A stretch of DNA of 64,000 nt from DATKUC01 sp964553615. Its GTDB lineage: Bacteria; Spirochaetota; Spirochaetia; DSM-27196; DATKUC01. The stretch lies in NCBI GenBank assembly GCA_964553615.1, contig CAZKMA010000002.1, forward strand, positions 1 to 64,000, read 5' to 3'. Made by a program: the position numbers and the translations under genes. Below the pieces are notes generated by a model. That model saw nothing but the letters and a program-made list of their open reading frames with translations, did no database searches and had not been told where the DNA came from. This document shows positions 34,653-43,858 of this stretch, piece after piece. Position 1 is the first letter of the stretch, and the number at the start of each line of letters is the position of its first letter.

Positions 34653-35219
34653 TCATCTGCGCCCGTTCCGGTTCCTGTGGACGTGTACGATCAACAGCAC
34701 AAGACCGAGCAGAATAAAGAGCGTCGGCCACCACTGCCCGACAAACCCCTTGAATGACTGCTGGACAAGACCAAGGCTAAAGGGAAGAAACATTAGTGAC
34801 AGGATGATAATAGTCACCGAAGGGACCCCAAGCGAGACGCGCGCATAGCCATGTTTCTTCAGTGCATATGCTCCAAGGGAGAGGCCGACAATGGTCATGA
34901 AAACGGGCCAGATGTGCTCGAGTCCCACTGCAGTAAGGACGGTTTCCATGAGGAACAGAAAGAGTCCGCCAAGGCCGAAAAACATTCCCAGGAATACGTA
35001 GGATTCGGGCCCTCGTTTCAGCACGAACACTACGTGCAGCAATGCCATACCGGTAACCATGAAAATCAACGGCCAGAGCGCTCGAAACTGCGGTATGTAT
35101 CCAAGACCGCGAAGCAGCATGACCAGGCCCAGGATGAGGAACAGCACACCGAAGATGAGAAGTTTGTTCGGAAATCGGGGCTCGTGTCTTGGCATAGGTA
35201 GTAGTTGGGATGATAGCAT
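34653..35219 (-). CDS. Small membrane protein, LiaF-TM/DUF5668-like
   Basis: 188 residues with six hydrophobic segments arranged as three repeats of a two-helix unit (KLLIFGVLFLILGLVMLLRGLG, LWPLIFMVTGMALLHVVF, then similar pairs), the pattern of LiaI/LiaF-type stress membrane proteins. Ends in a short basic tail (VHRNRNGRR). No soluble domain. ATG 35219 or 35195; neither has a good ribosome-binding site. Function unknown. Confidence 0.7.
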   Translation of the reverse strand: MLSSQLLPMPRHEPRFPNKLLIFGVLFLILGLVMLLRGLGYIPQFRALWPLIFMVTGMALLHVVFVLKRGPESYVFLGMFFGLGGLFLFLMETVLTAVGLEHIWPVFMTIVGLSLGAYALKKHGYARVSLGVPSVTIIILSLMFLPFSLGLVQQSFKGFVGQWWPTLFILLGLVLLIVHVHRNRNGRR

Positions 35220-35260
35220 GACGCCGCGCGAGGTTGCAAGCAGATACTACCACCGGTTTA

Positions 35261-35289
35261 TTGTCACGCAATAGCGCGGCCGCTATACT
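35261..35289 (+). promoter_or_regulatory. Promoter of the lipoprotein gene at 35304
   Basis: TTGTCA (35261-35266), 17 bases, TATACT (35284-35289), each 5 of 6 to consensus. The predicted leader is only about seven bases, and no Shine-Dalgarno is present. Confidence 0.6.
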
Positions 35290-35303
35290 GATCGCGAAAA
35301 CAG

Positions 35304-36461
35304 ATGAATGCCACGACTTCACATACTCAGGACAGTCAACTTCGCAATCTTCACCACCGCCTTCGGGTCCCGAACTCGTGCATCCGGATCAGCGGGAGAC
35401 GGGGCGACGCGAGATTTCGTTTCCCCGTCGCGCTATTTCTGATTGCTGCCCTCGGAACCTCACTCCTGCTCGCCAGCTGCCAGAGTACCGACTCGTACTA
35501 TCTGGTAGGCAATCGGGACCAGAAGAAGGAGCTAACGACTCTCTTCGGGCTCCTGGACAAGACAAAAAAGCCGGGGGAAGACCGAGTGTTCCTCATCGAG
35601 CAAATTTCGAACATTCTCTCACGTGCCGGCTACGAAGACCGCATGAACCTTTTCCTGACCACGTACGCGGAGCGAAATCCGCACGATGCGTACAATGCGT
35701 ACTACCTGCTTATGGTCGCACAGAGCTACAAGGGCATGAACGCCCTGCCGCTCGCAATGCACTATTACGAGCGTATTGTCCGAAACTATCCCGACGTAAT
35801 CGTGAAAGGGAACTCCATTCAGTTCATTGCGCTGAGGGAACTCGCCAAGATTACCCGGGATCCATCGCTGCGGCTCGGTTACTATAAGGAACTCATCTCC
35901 CGTTTCAGCGACAAGATCGACCTGGGCTCCACCTATTACTATCTGGCCCGTACCTATGAAGAGCTCGGGCAGTGGGATCAGGCATTTCAGGCCTACAAAC
36001 AATTTCTGAAATACCCGGACACACGAATTGCAGGTTTTCCTGACGCCCGAAAAGTCATTACCGCAAAGGTCGCCTTCTACGATTCAAGCAAAGACTGGAC
36101 AATGCCTACCCTCGACTCCCTCGTAGCGACAATCGAGGATGCCATTCGGAGAGCAAGCCCTTCCCGACTGCTTCACTACAAGGCAAAAGTCAACTTTTTC
36201 GCAATGAGCTGGGACCAGCAGTCGTCTGATTACGACAATCAGGCCGATTTCCCGATCGAAGCGTTCCTGTCTCCGAACGTGCGTGTCACCGGACCGGTGG
36301 AAGTGGCTTCCGATGGAACCGAGGCATACCTCCGGACAACCGGATGGTCTCTCCGAATCCCCACCTGGTATCTTTATTTCCGGAAGATCAACTTTCCTGC
36401 CGATCCTGAAATAAACGGAAGGTGGGAATGGGCCGGAATATACTTCGGAGAACGGGTATAA
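35304..36461 (+). CDS. TPR-containing lipoprotein
   Basis: 385 residues. Lipobox LLAS-Cys59 follows a hydrophobic stretch (41-55) and an unusually long basic n-region. No alternative ATG, GTG or TTG occurs between the ATG at 35304 and the hydrophobic segment, so the long n-region is probably real. The mature part has helical TPR-like units (YNAYYLLMVAQSYKGMNALPLAMHYYERIV; TYYYLARTYEELGQWDQAFQAYKQFLKYP, within residues ~125-235) and a C-terminal beta-rich domain. Envelope protein; probably a scaffold. Overlaps the transglycosylase gene by 34 bp. Confidence 0.75.
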   Translation: MNATTSHTQDSQLRNLHHRLRVPNSCIRISGRRGDARFRFPVALFLIAALGTSLLLASCQSTDSYYLVGNRDQKKELTTLFGLLDKTKKPGEDRVFLIEQISNILSRAGYEDRMNLFLTTYAERNPHDAYNAYYLLMVAQSYKGMNALPLAMHYYERIVRNYPDVIVKGNSIQFIALRELAKITRDPSLRLGYYKELISRFSDKIDLGSTYYYLARTYEELGQWDQAFQAYKQFLKYPDTRIAGFPDARKVITAKVAFYDSSKDWTMPTLDSLVATIEDAIRRASPSRLLHYKAKVNFFAMSWDQQSSDYDNQADFPIEAFLSPNVRVTGPVEVASDGTEAYLRTTGWSLRIPTWYLYFRKINFPADPEINGRWEWAGIYFGERV

Positions 36462-37888
36462 GAGGAATACACTTCGCTGCATCACTGTCCGCTGCGCTCT
36501 TGTTGGCCGCATTCGTACCGCCGGTCATGGCGGTCGATTCGCATCCTGCCACGCAGATCTCTGTCGCATCCGCCGACGCGACGATCTTTCCGGCACCCGA
36601 GTCGGTACTGTTTGCTGATCGGAGCGTCCGTCGCACCACCGAAAGCGATGCATGGGCTCCCGTCGGAATCGGGAATGACCGCACGACAGGTCCGCTTCCC
36701 TCACGGCAAACCCACGAGGGTCCCATGGTATTCAGCATGGACGTCCGACCCACGCCGATTCTGCAACGATACCTGGCGAAATACCAGAGTCCTGCAGGGC
36801 ATAGATGGCTGCAGAAGGCGCTCGAACGAGGTGCCCCGTATCGCGATTTCATCACGTCTCGGTTGGAGCAGGCACACATGCCCCCGGAACTGTACTATCT
36901 TGCGCTCATCGAATCCACCTTCGTCGTGCACGCGGTTTCGCGTTCGGGAGCCGTCGGCATGTGGCAATTTATGGAAAACTCGGTCGGCGACTGGATGACG
37001 ATCAGCGAATGGGTGGATGAGCGGCGCGATTTCTGGAAATCCACGGATGCAGCAATAAACAAGCTCCAGTACAACTACTCGGTCCTGAAGAACTGGCTTC
37101 TTGCAATCGCCGCGTACAATGCCGGGCTGGGGTACATGTCCCGACTCATCGAGAGAACGGGTATCCACGATTTCTGGAAGCTCGAAGCCGACGGATACCT
37201 CCCGCCGGAAACAGCGCAGTATGTGCCCAAATTCCTGGCAGTTGCGGCTATCGGGAGTTACGCCGGAAGAAACGGCATAGAGCTTGACTGGAGTCCGCCG
37301 CCGCACTGGGTTCGCATCCGCGTTTCCCGGCCGGTTGACCTGAGAATGCTCTCGGAACAAGCGGGAATACCGCTTTCAGTGCTGCGAACCGGAAACGCGG
37401 AACTGAACTACGGAATAACCCCTCCAGGTGGTCATGACCTGAAGGTACCGCTTCGGTATCGTGCCGCAGCTGTCTCGGCAATTTCGAGCAGCAGTGTGCC
37501 GCTCGTGAGAGTTTACAAGCATGTCGTGCAGTCCGGAGAGACCTATTGGAACATAAGTCGCAGGTTCGGTGTTCCTATAGACATGCTGCAACGATTCAAT
37601 CCCGAGTTTCCTCCGTCCTCCCTGCCGCTGGGTGCGAGAATTGCCATCCCGATTCTCGATGGAGCACCGGATCCGGCAGTCGTCGAGGCTGCCGAAACGA
37701 GGGCGGCACAGGCAATGAACAAACAGGTCGGTGCCTTCACATCCCATTATACGGTTAACCACGGAGACACCTTGTGGAACATCGCTCAGCGTTTCAGGAC
37801 GACCCCTGAGGACCTCGCTCATGCAAACGGGATGACAATTCACGCAGTACTCCGAATCGGGAAGGTTCTAAACGTTCCCGCCCGGTAG
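36428..37888 (+). CDS. Membrane-bound lytic transglycosylase (MltD-like) with two LysM domains
   Basis: Cleaves peptidoglycan glycan strands to 1,6-anhydromuropeptides in the periplasm. Signal peptide with no lipobox, then an SLT domain: catalytic Glu in LALIESTFVVHAVSRSGAVGMWQFM and the AYNAGLGYMSRLI motif. Two LysM modules follow (YKHVVQSGETYWNISRRFGVP and SHYTVNHGDTLWNIAQRFRTT, within ~355-486) that bind peptidoglycan. ATG 36428 is preferred to GTG 36422 because the purine-rich site lies in front of it. Probably co-transcribed with the upstream lipoprotein. Confidence 0.9.
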   Translation: MGRNILRRTGIRGIHFAASLSAALLLAAFVPPVMAVDSHPATQISVASADATIFPAPESVLFADRSVRRTTESDAWAPVGIGNDRTTGPLPSRQTHEGPMVFSMDVRPTPILQRYLAKYQSPAGHRWLQKALERGAPYRDFITSRLEQAHMPPELYYLALIESTFVVHAVSRSGAVGMWQFMENSVGDWMTISEWVDERRDFWKSTDAAINKLQYNYSVLKNWLLAIAAYNAGLGYMSRLIERTGIHDFWKLEADGYLPPETAQYVPKFLAVAAIGSYAGRNGIELDWSPPPHWVRIRVSRPVDLRMLSEQAGIPLSVLRTGNAELNYGITPPGGHDLKVPLRYRAAAVSAISSSSVPLVRVYKHVVQSGETYWNISRRFGVPIDMLQRFNPEFPPSSLPLGARIAIPILDGAPDPAVVEAAETRAAQAMNKQVGAFTSHYTVNHGDTLWNIAQRFRTTPEDLAHANGMTIHAVLRIGKVLNVPAR

Positions 37889-37913
37889 GCCGAGAAATAA
37901 AACGAGGAAAAGT

Positions 37914-38837
37914 GTGCAGTACGACCTTCCTTCAGACCGGCGCAGGACATTGACAACCGAACTCTTCCGGGCCGCGGGCAGTTGGGTATTCCTCCCGCTT
38001 ATCTTCCTGTTGGCCTCTCCGGCGGCCATTTCTCAGTCAGTAGACGGCGCGTCGGGAGTAAAGTTCACCTCCCGGATCGACTGGCAAACATCGCAGCTCA
38101 CCCTATCGCTGTCGCGGACCATTCCCGACAGTGGGCGAAATCTGCCGGCCGCAGCGTATTTTACCGAAGATTCCGTCAACAAACAGCTTCCCGACTTCAT
38201 CTCGCAGGCATTGCTTCCCATCCAGGTCGATTCGCTCCACACCGTTGCGGACCTTGTCGAATCGAATCCTGGACTCTACAAGGAGTTCGGAAACCTCCTT
38301 GGCGATGTCAAACGGGGATTCCCTCAGTACTCGGAAGATCTTCGTACGGTGACGCTCCCCTACACGCTCGACTTCTATCCGGCAATTTCCGGGATTCTGG
38401 TGACACACGCACAACCGGTCCCGATTGCCCGGACACTGCGCTGGGTACCCACAAACAAGTTCACCGGGCTGGTGATATATGCGAAAGGCGCACTTCCGGT
38501 CCACGGAACCGACAAGACTGCCAGGCTCGAACCCTGCCTCTTTCCCGATATCTACGACGAAGACATGCGGAACGTTGTTGGAAAAGAACAGATGGACCCG
38601 ACCTACCTGAACCGTTGGGGAGCTGCAGCGTACACGTCGGGCTTCGGCGAAAAGAAGTTCATCGACCGTATTGGACTTTCGCCGCTGCGCATCGTCGCAA
38701 CCGGGCTCTTCGGCAAGGCACCGACCGATCCTGTCATCTCGCGCGAAGACGCCGACATGCTTCTTTCGAGCGACAACAACCGTCGGCTTCTTGCAGAGGG
38801 CCGCATACTGATAATCTACTCAGCAACCGAAGAGTGA
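37914..38837 (+). CDS. Exported protein of unknown function
   Basis: 307 residues with a signal-like hydrophobic segment (~22-42, ending ASPAAISQS) after a basic n-region. The mature part has no motif I recognise; it alternates strands and helices (FTGLVIYAKGALPVHG; RILIIYSATEE at the end) and has one cysteine. GTG start with GAGG six bases upstream. It follows the transglycosylase by 25 bp and precedes a lipoprotein gene, so it is likely part of an envelope operon. Confidence 0.75.
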   Translation: MQYDLPSDRRRTLTTELFRAAGSWVFLPLIFLLASPAAISQSVDGASGVKFTSRIDWQTSQLTLSLSRTIPDSGRNLPAAAYFTEDSVNKQLPDFISQALLPIQVDSLHTVADLVESNPGLYKEFGNLLGDVKRGFPQYSEDLRTVTLPYTLDFYPAISGILVTHAQPVPIARTLRWVPTNKFTGLVIYAKGALPVHGTDKTARLEPCLFPDIYDEDMRNVVGKEQMDPTYLNRWGAAAYTSGFGEKKFIDRIGLSPLRIVATGLFGKAPTDPVISREDADMLLSSDNNRRLLAEGRILIIYSATEE

Positions 38838-38889
38838 CCGCCAATTCTTGACGAATCCGCGCCATTGTGGTCTGATAGGGCGGATATCA

Positions 38890-40242
38890 ATGAAAACAAA
38901 CCGAAACGCTCTGAACAAATTGACAATTGCTGCACTTACCGTGTTCACCCTTGTACTATCACTGACAGGGTGTGGATCCCAATCGATCGGATACGGTGTT
39001 GTCCTCTGGTCCGACAACGAACAGGTGCTGCCCACCGGGAGCATTGTGCCGGTTCTCGAATCGTCGAGCATTTCGAACACCTACACGATCATGACTCCCG
39101 GGACGTCCCGAACAGCAACAGATTCCCGACAGAAACCGCGCAAAATCCAGATCGCCCAATGGCGGATCTCCTTTCACAAGACAAAGGAGGAGGCAGACGC
39201 GTTCGAGAAATCTTTCACGGACTTCCGGAACGTGTACGCCCGGTCGGAGCGCAATGCGCTTCCCATCCGCAGCGAAGCGAATCCGAGCGCCGATATGCTG
39301 TACAAGCTTCGCCAGGGCGAAGTTATCAAGGTGCTCGCGCGCAGCCAGAAACCCGTGAACGAGTCGGGCCTGGAGGCCTACTGGTACCGCGTGGTCACCG
39401 GAACAGGAGTTACCGGATGGGTTTTCGGATATCTCCTCACCGTCTACGATCAGGGGACCGGACAGACTCCGCCGGTGGCACAGACTGCGCAGGACCCGCT
39501 GGTTACTCTCATCATGGATACAACCTGGCGTCCGACCTATTTTTCGCAGATGATCAACTCGGGCGTGTACGACCTGAAGAAGTTCAACTCAAAGTACGGA
39601 TTCTTTTCTGATCCGGAGCAGAAGAGATTCAATCTCGTACTGCCGGACTACAGTATCGCGTTCGACTACACCACTCTCCAGCAGATGGAACGGAACCGTT
39701 ATCAGGCCATGGGAACGTCGCTGCTCATTACTGTAAGAAATGGAAACGAACTGAGCCTCCAGTATTCGTACAAAGGGAATATCGTCAGTACGGTCTTCGA
39801 ACGGGTCGACCAGAACATCGACGATCTCGTGAAGGCCGAACAGAAACGTCGGGACGACCTGTACAAGACATTCCTTGCCAATGGCGACTCTCTTACAAGC
39901 GATGCCTATGGAATGATCCGCTTTGCGCCCGACAAATCGTTCAACTGGACCGGATTTGAACCGCTCGTGCCGGATGTCATTCCTTCGACGGCTGAAGGAA
40001 CCGGGACAGTCAGCTTTCCTTACTACCTTTCCGGAGTGCTCCAGAACAAGTTCGACGGCGTTATTACCTTTGCTCTGACCGGCACGGGCAAGTCGGCGAC
40101 CACAAGCTTTCTCTACTCCTTTGCATCCGGCGGTATCCGTCTCGAGTATGTCCCGCCAACGGATATCAAGAACGACGTGGTCCTGAGGGAGAGCTTTTCT
40201 CCAACCATCATATTTTTCAAGCAGGCCAAGTCCGGCTCGTGA
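38890..40242 (+). CDS. SH3-domain lipoprotein
   Basis: About 450 residues. Lipobox LSLTG-Cys28 after a Lys/Asn-rich n-region. Residues ~115-190 read as a bacterial SH3 domain (ALPIRSEANPSADMLYKLRQGEVIKVLARS, YWYRVVTGTGVTGWVFGYLL), a peptidoglycan- or peptide-binding module. The rest is beta-rich with an acidic loop. ATG 38890 is preferred; an in-frame TTG at 38848 would place 14 extra residues before the signal peptide. Probably acts with the MltD-like enzyme at the cell wall. Confidence 0.8.
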   Translation: MKTNRNALNKLTIAALTVFTLVLSLTGCGSQSIGYGVVLWSDNEQVLPTGSIVPVLESSSISNTYTIMTPGTSRTATDSRQKPRKIQIAQWRISFHKTKEEADAFEKSFTDFRNVYARSERNALPIRSEANPSADMLYKLRQGEVIKVLARSQKPVNESGLEAYWYRVVTGTGVTGWVFGYLLTVYDQGTGQTPPVAQTAQDPLVTLIMDTTWRPTYFSQMINSGVYDLKKFNSKYGFFSDPEQKRFNLVLPDYSIAFDYTTLQQMERNRYQAMGTSLLITVRNGNELSLQYSYKGNIVSTVFERVDQNIDDLVKAEQKRRDDLYKTFLANGDSLTSDAYGMIRFAPDKSFNWTGFEPLVPDVIPSTAEGTGTVSFPYYLSGVLQNKFDGVITFALTGTGKSATTSFLYSFASGGIRLEYVPPTDIKNDVVLRESFSPTIIFFKQAKSGS

Positions 40243-40249
40243 CCATACA

Positions 40250-42259
40250 ATGTCATTTGTCCAGCTCTCAGGCGTGAACATAGCCTTCGGCGCACGTGAT
40301 GTTCTCAAGGATGTGAACTTCAGCGTTCGCCGGGGAGACCGGACGGCGCTCACCGGCGCAAACGGAAGCGGAAAGACCACGCTCATGAGGATTATCGCCG
40401 GCATCCAATCCCCCGATGGCGGCTCGGCCCACATCTCGCGGGGAACCCGTATTGCATATCTGCCGCAATCGGGTATTACCCACGCCGGAAAGACGCTCTA
40501 CGAGGAGGCCGAGCACGCCTATGAGTGGGTAATCGACTATGAACGGGAACTCCACGAAATAGGCGAACAGCTCGAAAAGAGCAGCGAACAGAGTTCCGGG
40601 ACAGAACGACTCGTTGAACGCTTTCATGACCTCCAGGAGCACATTGCCGGAAGCGGATTCTACACTCGGGAAGGAACCATCGAACAGGTCCTCAGCGGGC
40701 TCGGGTTCAGGCACCGAGACCTCGAGCGGGACACACGGGAGTTTTCCGGCGGATGGCAAATGCGGATAGCTCTGGCGAATGTACTGCTCGCCTCCCCCGA
40801 TATCCTGCTTCTCGACGAACCGACCAACTACCTCGATATGGAGGCACGGAACTGGCTGGAGGAATATCTTGCCTCCTTCGACGGCGGAGTGCTCCTGGTA
40901 TCCCACGACCGATTCTTTCTCGATTCGACAATGAATCAGGTAGCAGAGCTCTTCCTGGGAAGGTTGTCCGTCTACAAGGGGAACTACTCGGGATACGAGG
41001 AGCGCCGCCGCTCCGAGGTCGCCTCCCTGCTTGCCTCCTATGACCAGCAGCAGGAAGAGATATCCCGCCTCGAAGATTTCATCCGCCGCTTTCGGTACAA
41101 TGCGAGCAAGGCATCATTGGTGCAAAGCCGCGTCAAACAGCTCGAGAAGATAGAACCAATTGAAATTCCCGAATCGATGAAGCCCATCCGCTTTCATTTT
41201 CCAGCGCCTCCTCATTCCGGCAAAATGACCGTTGAAGCAACCGGTATCGGCCGTTCATACCCGGGGCCAAACGGAGTTCGCGAGGTCATCCGCGACCTGA
41301 ATATCGAGGTTCAGCGCGGAGAGAAAATCGTGCTCGTTGGACCAAACGGCGCAGGCAAAACCACGCTCATGCGCATCATCGCAGGGAGAGATTCCGGGCA
41401 TACGGGACACGTGAGATACGGAAGCGGAGTCGAGGTTGCCTATTTCGCACAGGATATGACCGACGGCCTCGATAACGACATCTCCGTTCTCGAAACAATT
41501 GAGCATTCAGCTCCCACTTCACTCTACCCTCATCTGCGAGGTTTGCTCGGGGCATTCCTCTTTCGCGGAGACGATATTTCGAAGCCGATAGGTGTCCTGA
41601 GCGGCGGAGAACGGAGCCGGGTGGCTCTCCTGGGCATGATCCTCAAGCCGGCGAATCTGCTTGTCCTCGATGAACCGACGAACCACCTGGACATGTCGGC
41701 GAAAGACGTGCTCCTGGACGCACTTCGGCAATTCACCGGGACGGTAATCTTTGTCTCCCACGACCGCTATTTCATTGAGCGGCTCGCAACCCGCGTCATC
41801 GAACTCCTCCCGGACGAATCCGAACGCACCGCTTCGACCGTCCAATCATTTCCGGGGGACTACAGTTACTACCTCTGGCGCAGGGAACAGGAACGAGCCG
41901 CCCCTGGCGGGACGAAAGCCGAGTCTCCGGCGTCGAGCGCACGCCCTTCGGCGAAGCCGTCTGAACCGCTCGCAGCCCCGACGAAGACCAAGGAAGATTT
42001 CGAAGAGGAGAAGCGACGCAAGAGCGCAATCCGTAAGCTGCGGCGCGAAGAAGAGGATCTCCTGGATGCCATAGAACAGAACGAGCAGCGACAGAAGGAA
42101 CTGCAGGAAGAGGTTGCGCGTCCTGAGGTCTACGTAGACGGCGAGAAGGTACGGGACATCATGGAGAGCCTCTCGGCCATTCAGACGCAGCACAACGCCC
42201 TCCTTGCGCGCTGGGACGCCCTTTCAAACGATCTCTCCGAGGCTGAAAAGGACGAATGA
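40250..42259 (+). CDS. ABC-F family ATPase (Uup/EttA type)
   Basis: 669-residue soluble protein with two ATPase cassettes and no membrane domain. First Walker A GANGSGKTT (~37-45), signature FSGGW, Walker B LLLDEPTNYLD; linker ~245-310; second Walker A GPNGAGKTT, signature LSGGERSR, Walker B LVLDEPTNHLD. A charged Ala/Pro/Glu-rich linker (~545-585) and a C-terminal coiled coil (~590-665) match Uup-like members, which act on ribosomes or DNA. Start ATG lies 7 bp after the lipoprotein stop without a clear ribosome-binding site. Confidence 0.93.
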   Translation: MSFVQLSGVNIAFGARDVLKDVNFSVRRGDRTALTGANGSGKTTLMRIIAGIQSPDGGSAHISRGTRIAYLPQSGITHAGKTLYEEAEHAYEWVIDYERELHEIGEQLEKSSEQSSGTERLVERFHDLQEHIAGSGFYTREGTIEQVLSGLGFRHRDLERDTREFSGGWQMRIALANVLLASPDILLLDEPTNYLDMEARNWLEEYLASFDGGVLLVSHDRFFLDSTMNQVAELFLGRLSVYKGNYSGYEERRRSEVASLLASYDQQQEEISRLEDFIRRFRYNASKASLVQSRVKQLEKIEPIEIPESMKPIRFHFPAPPHSGKMTVEATGIGRSYPGPNGVREVIRDLNIEVQRGEKIVLVGPNGAGKTTLMRIIAGRDSGHTGHVRYGSGVEVAYFAQDMTDGLDNDISVLETIEHSAPTSLYPHLRGLLGAFLFRGDDISKPIGVLSGGERSRVALLGMILKPANLLVLDEPTNHLDMSAKDVLLDALRQFTGTVIFVSHDRYFIERLATRVIELLPDESERTASTVQSFPGDYSYYLWRREQERAAPGGTKAESPASSARPSAKPSEPLAAPTKTKEDFEEEKRRKSAIRKLRREEEDLLDAIEQNEQRQKELQEEVARPEVYVDGEKVRDIMESLSAIQTQHNALLARWDALSNDLSEAEKDE

Positions 42260-42327
42260 TTGGACCGGCCGCCATTTGCCGGTCCCTTCAGTTTCTGGTA
42301 CTCTTTTCATGTGGGAGATGAAAATTC

Positions 42328-43092
42328 TTGACAACACTGGTTTCATGGAACGTAAACGGAATCCGCGCGGCGGCAAAAAAGGGGCTGCTCGAATGGATGG
42401 CAGGGGGCAACTTCGATGTCATATGTCTCCAGGAGACGAAAGCACAACCTGATCAGCTGACCGAAGACCTTCTACAGGTTCCCGGTTACACAGCGTACTG
42501 GCGCTCTGCGGAGAAAAAAGGCTATAGCGGAGTCGTCACCTATACCCGCCAGCGCCCGATCTTCGAAGCACCGCTCGGCGACGAGCAATTCGACTCTGAG
42601 GGCCGTGCACAAATCCTCGAGTTTCCCGGTTTCGTGCTCTTGAACGCGTACTTTCCGAACAGCCAGGCGGCGGGCGCACGCCTGGAATACAAGGTGGATT
42701 TCTGCGAAACATTGCAGAAAAAATGCGATGGAATCGTGGCGTCCGGATCGCATGTTGTGGTTTGCGGAGACTTCAATGTTGCACACAAACCCATTGATCT
42801 CACTAACCCGAATGCAAACCAGGAGAATCCGGGATATCTTCCGGAAGAGAGGGCGTGGATGGACCGGTTCATCGAGGCCGGGTACGTCGACACCTTTCGC
42901 CTGTTCAATGATCAGCCCGGTCAGTATACGTGGTGGTCCTACCGTTTTGCTGCGCGGGCAAAGAACATCGGATGGAGAATCGACTATCATTGTGTGGACC
43001 GCGGACTTGTACCCGCCATTCGCGGCGCCAGGATTCACCAGGATGTCATGGGGTCAGATCACTGTCCGGTGAGTCTGACCGTAGATGTGTAG
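42328..43092 (+). CDS. xthA: Exodeoxyribonuclease III
   Basis: AP endonuclease and 3'-5' exonuclease of base excision repair, 254 residues. Motifs in order: SWNVNGIRAA, LQETKA (metal Glu), VCGDFNVAHKPIDL, YTWWSYRFAARAKNIGWRIDYH and the catalytic GSDHCPV. A TTG start at 42328 is forced: an in-frame TGA lies nine bases upstream, and the nearby ATG at 42318 is in another frame. GGGAG lies about 10 bases before it. Confidence 0.94.
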   Translation: MTTLVSWNVNGIRAAAKKGLLEWMAGGNFDVICLQETKAQPDQLTEDLLQVPGYTAYWRSAEKKGYSGVVTYTRQRPIFEAPLGDEQFDSEGRAQILEFPGFVLLNAYFPNSQAAGARLEYKVDFCETLQKKCDGIVASGSHVVVCGDFNVAHKPIDLTNPNANQENPGYLPEERAWMDRFIEAGYVDTFRLFNDQPGQYTWWSYRFAARAKNIGWRIDYHCVDRGLVPAIRGARIHQDVMGSDHCPVSLTVDV

Positions 43093-43121
43093 CGCGGGAT
43101 CAAACCGGGGAGGGTAATCCG

Positions 43122-43730
43122 GTGAGTATCGACGACAGAAGGAATCACCCAGAATTTCTCGGCGGGTACTTCCTGATTTCCGAAGTGGAACTCATGGACC
43201 CCAATTTCTTTCGCACCGTCGTGCTGCTGGTCAGCCATGACGACGAAGGAGCATTTGGCCTGGTGGTGAATCGCAAGTCCGATGTGGCACTGAAGGATCT
43301 TGTGGAAGGCGTTGAGGACACCGTTGCCGGAGACCTCCCCATCTTCATTGGGGGCCCGGTCCAGCAGGAATATCTGTTCGTGGTTCACTCCGGCCTCCCG
43401 GAGGCGGTGAGCAGCGGACACGAGAGCAAGGCGGCCGAAGGCGTCATCTTTGAACCGGCCACCGAACGGCTCATAGGCTATCTTAACGACGAGTGGAGCG
43501 TGCTGCCGGACGACGATCGCCCGCGAATCCATCTGTATGCCGGATACTCCGGTTGGGGCGGCGGCCAGCTCGAGCGGGAACTCGGAGAGGAAGCATGGCT
43601 TGTCCTCAAGGCAAGCGGAGACATAGTATTCCACCAGAATCCGGAGCAGGGATGGAAAGACGCACTGAGCCGCAAGGGACCATTCTATCGGATTGTCGCC
43701 GAAACAGGATTCAAACCCTCGATGAACTGA
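43122..43730 (+). CDS. YqgE/AlgH family (UPF0301, DUF179) protein
   Basis: About 202 residues. Family signature: GGYFLISEVELMDPNFFRTVVLLVSHDDEGAFGLVVNR and GGPVQQEYLFVVHS, then LYAGYSGWGGGQLERELGEEAWLV. The molecular function is not established. GTG 43122 with GGAGGG eight bases upstream; a longer open frame to 42930 overlaps exoIII in another frame and is rejected as start. Confidence 0.9.
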   Translation: MSIDDRRNHPEFLGGYFLISEVELMDPNFFRTVVLLVSHDDEGAFGLVVNRKSDVALKDLVEGVEDTVAGDLPIFIGGPVQQEYLFVVHSGLPEAVSSGHESKAAEGVIFEPATERLIGYLNDEWSVLPDDDRPRIHLYAGYSGWGGGQLERELGEEAWLVLKASGDIVFHQNPEQGWKDALSRKGPFYRIVAETGFKPSMN

Positions 43731-43738
43731 AGACCGAT

Positions 43739-43815
43739 TGCTCCCCTGCCCCCATGCGCGCGATTGCATACCAGTTGACGTTGCCGCGTCAAAATGAGAA
43801 CTGCTCCCCTGCCCC
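43739..43815. repeat. 14-bp direct repeat upstream of the rhomboid gene
   Basis: TGCTCCCCTGCCCC occurs at 43739-43752 and again at 43802-43815, 63 bp apart. No function assigned. Confidence 0.5.
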
Positions 43816-43823
43816 GCGCCGCC

Positions 43824-43850
43824 TTGACTTTCAAATCCCGGCGGCATAAT
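43824..43850 (+). promoter_or_regulatory. Rhomboid gene promoter, candidate leaderless start
   Basis: TTGACT (43824-43829), 15 bases, CATAAT (43845-43850), or 17 bases to TAATCT; then eight bases to the ATG at 43859. The first pair has a short spacer. Confidence 0.4.
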
Positions 43851-43858
43851 CTTAAAGC

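Noticed and set aside
43739..43815. Short CRISPR-like or mobile repeat
   Set aside because: Only two 14-bp copies, no regular spacers and no cas genes.
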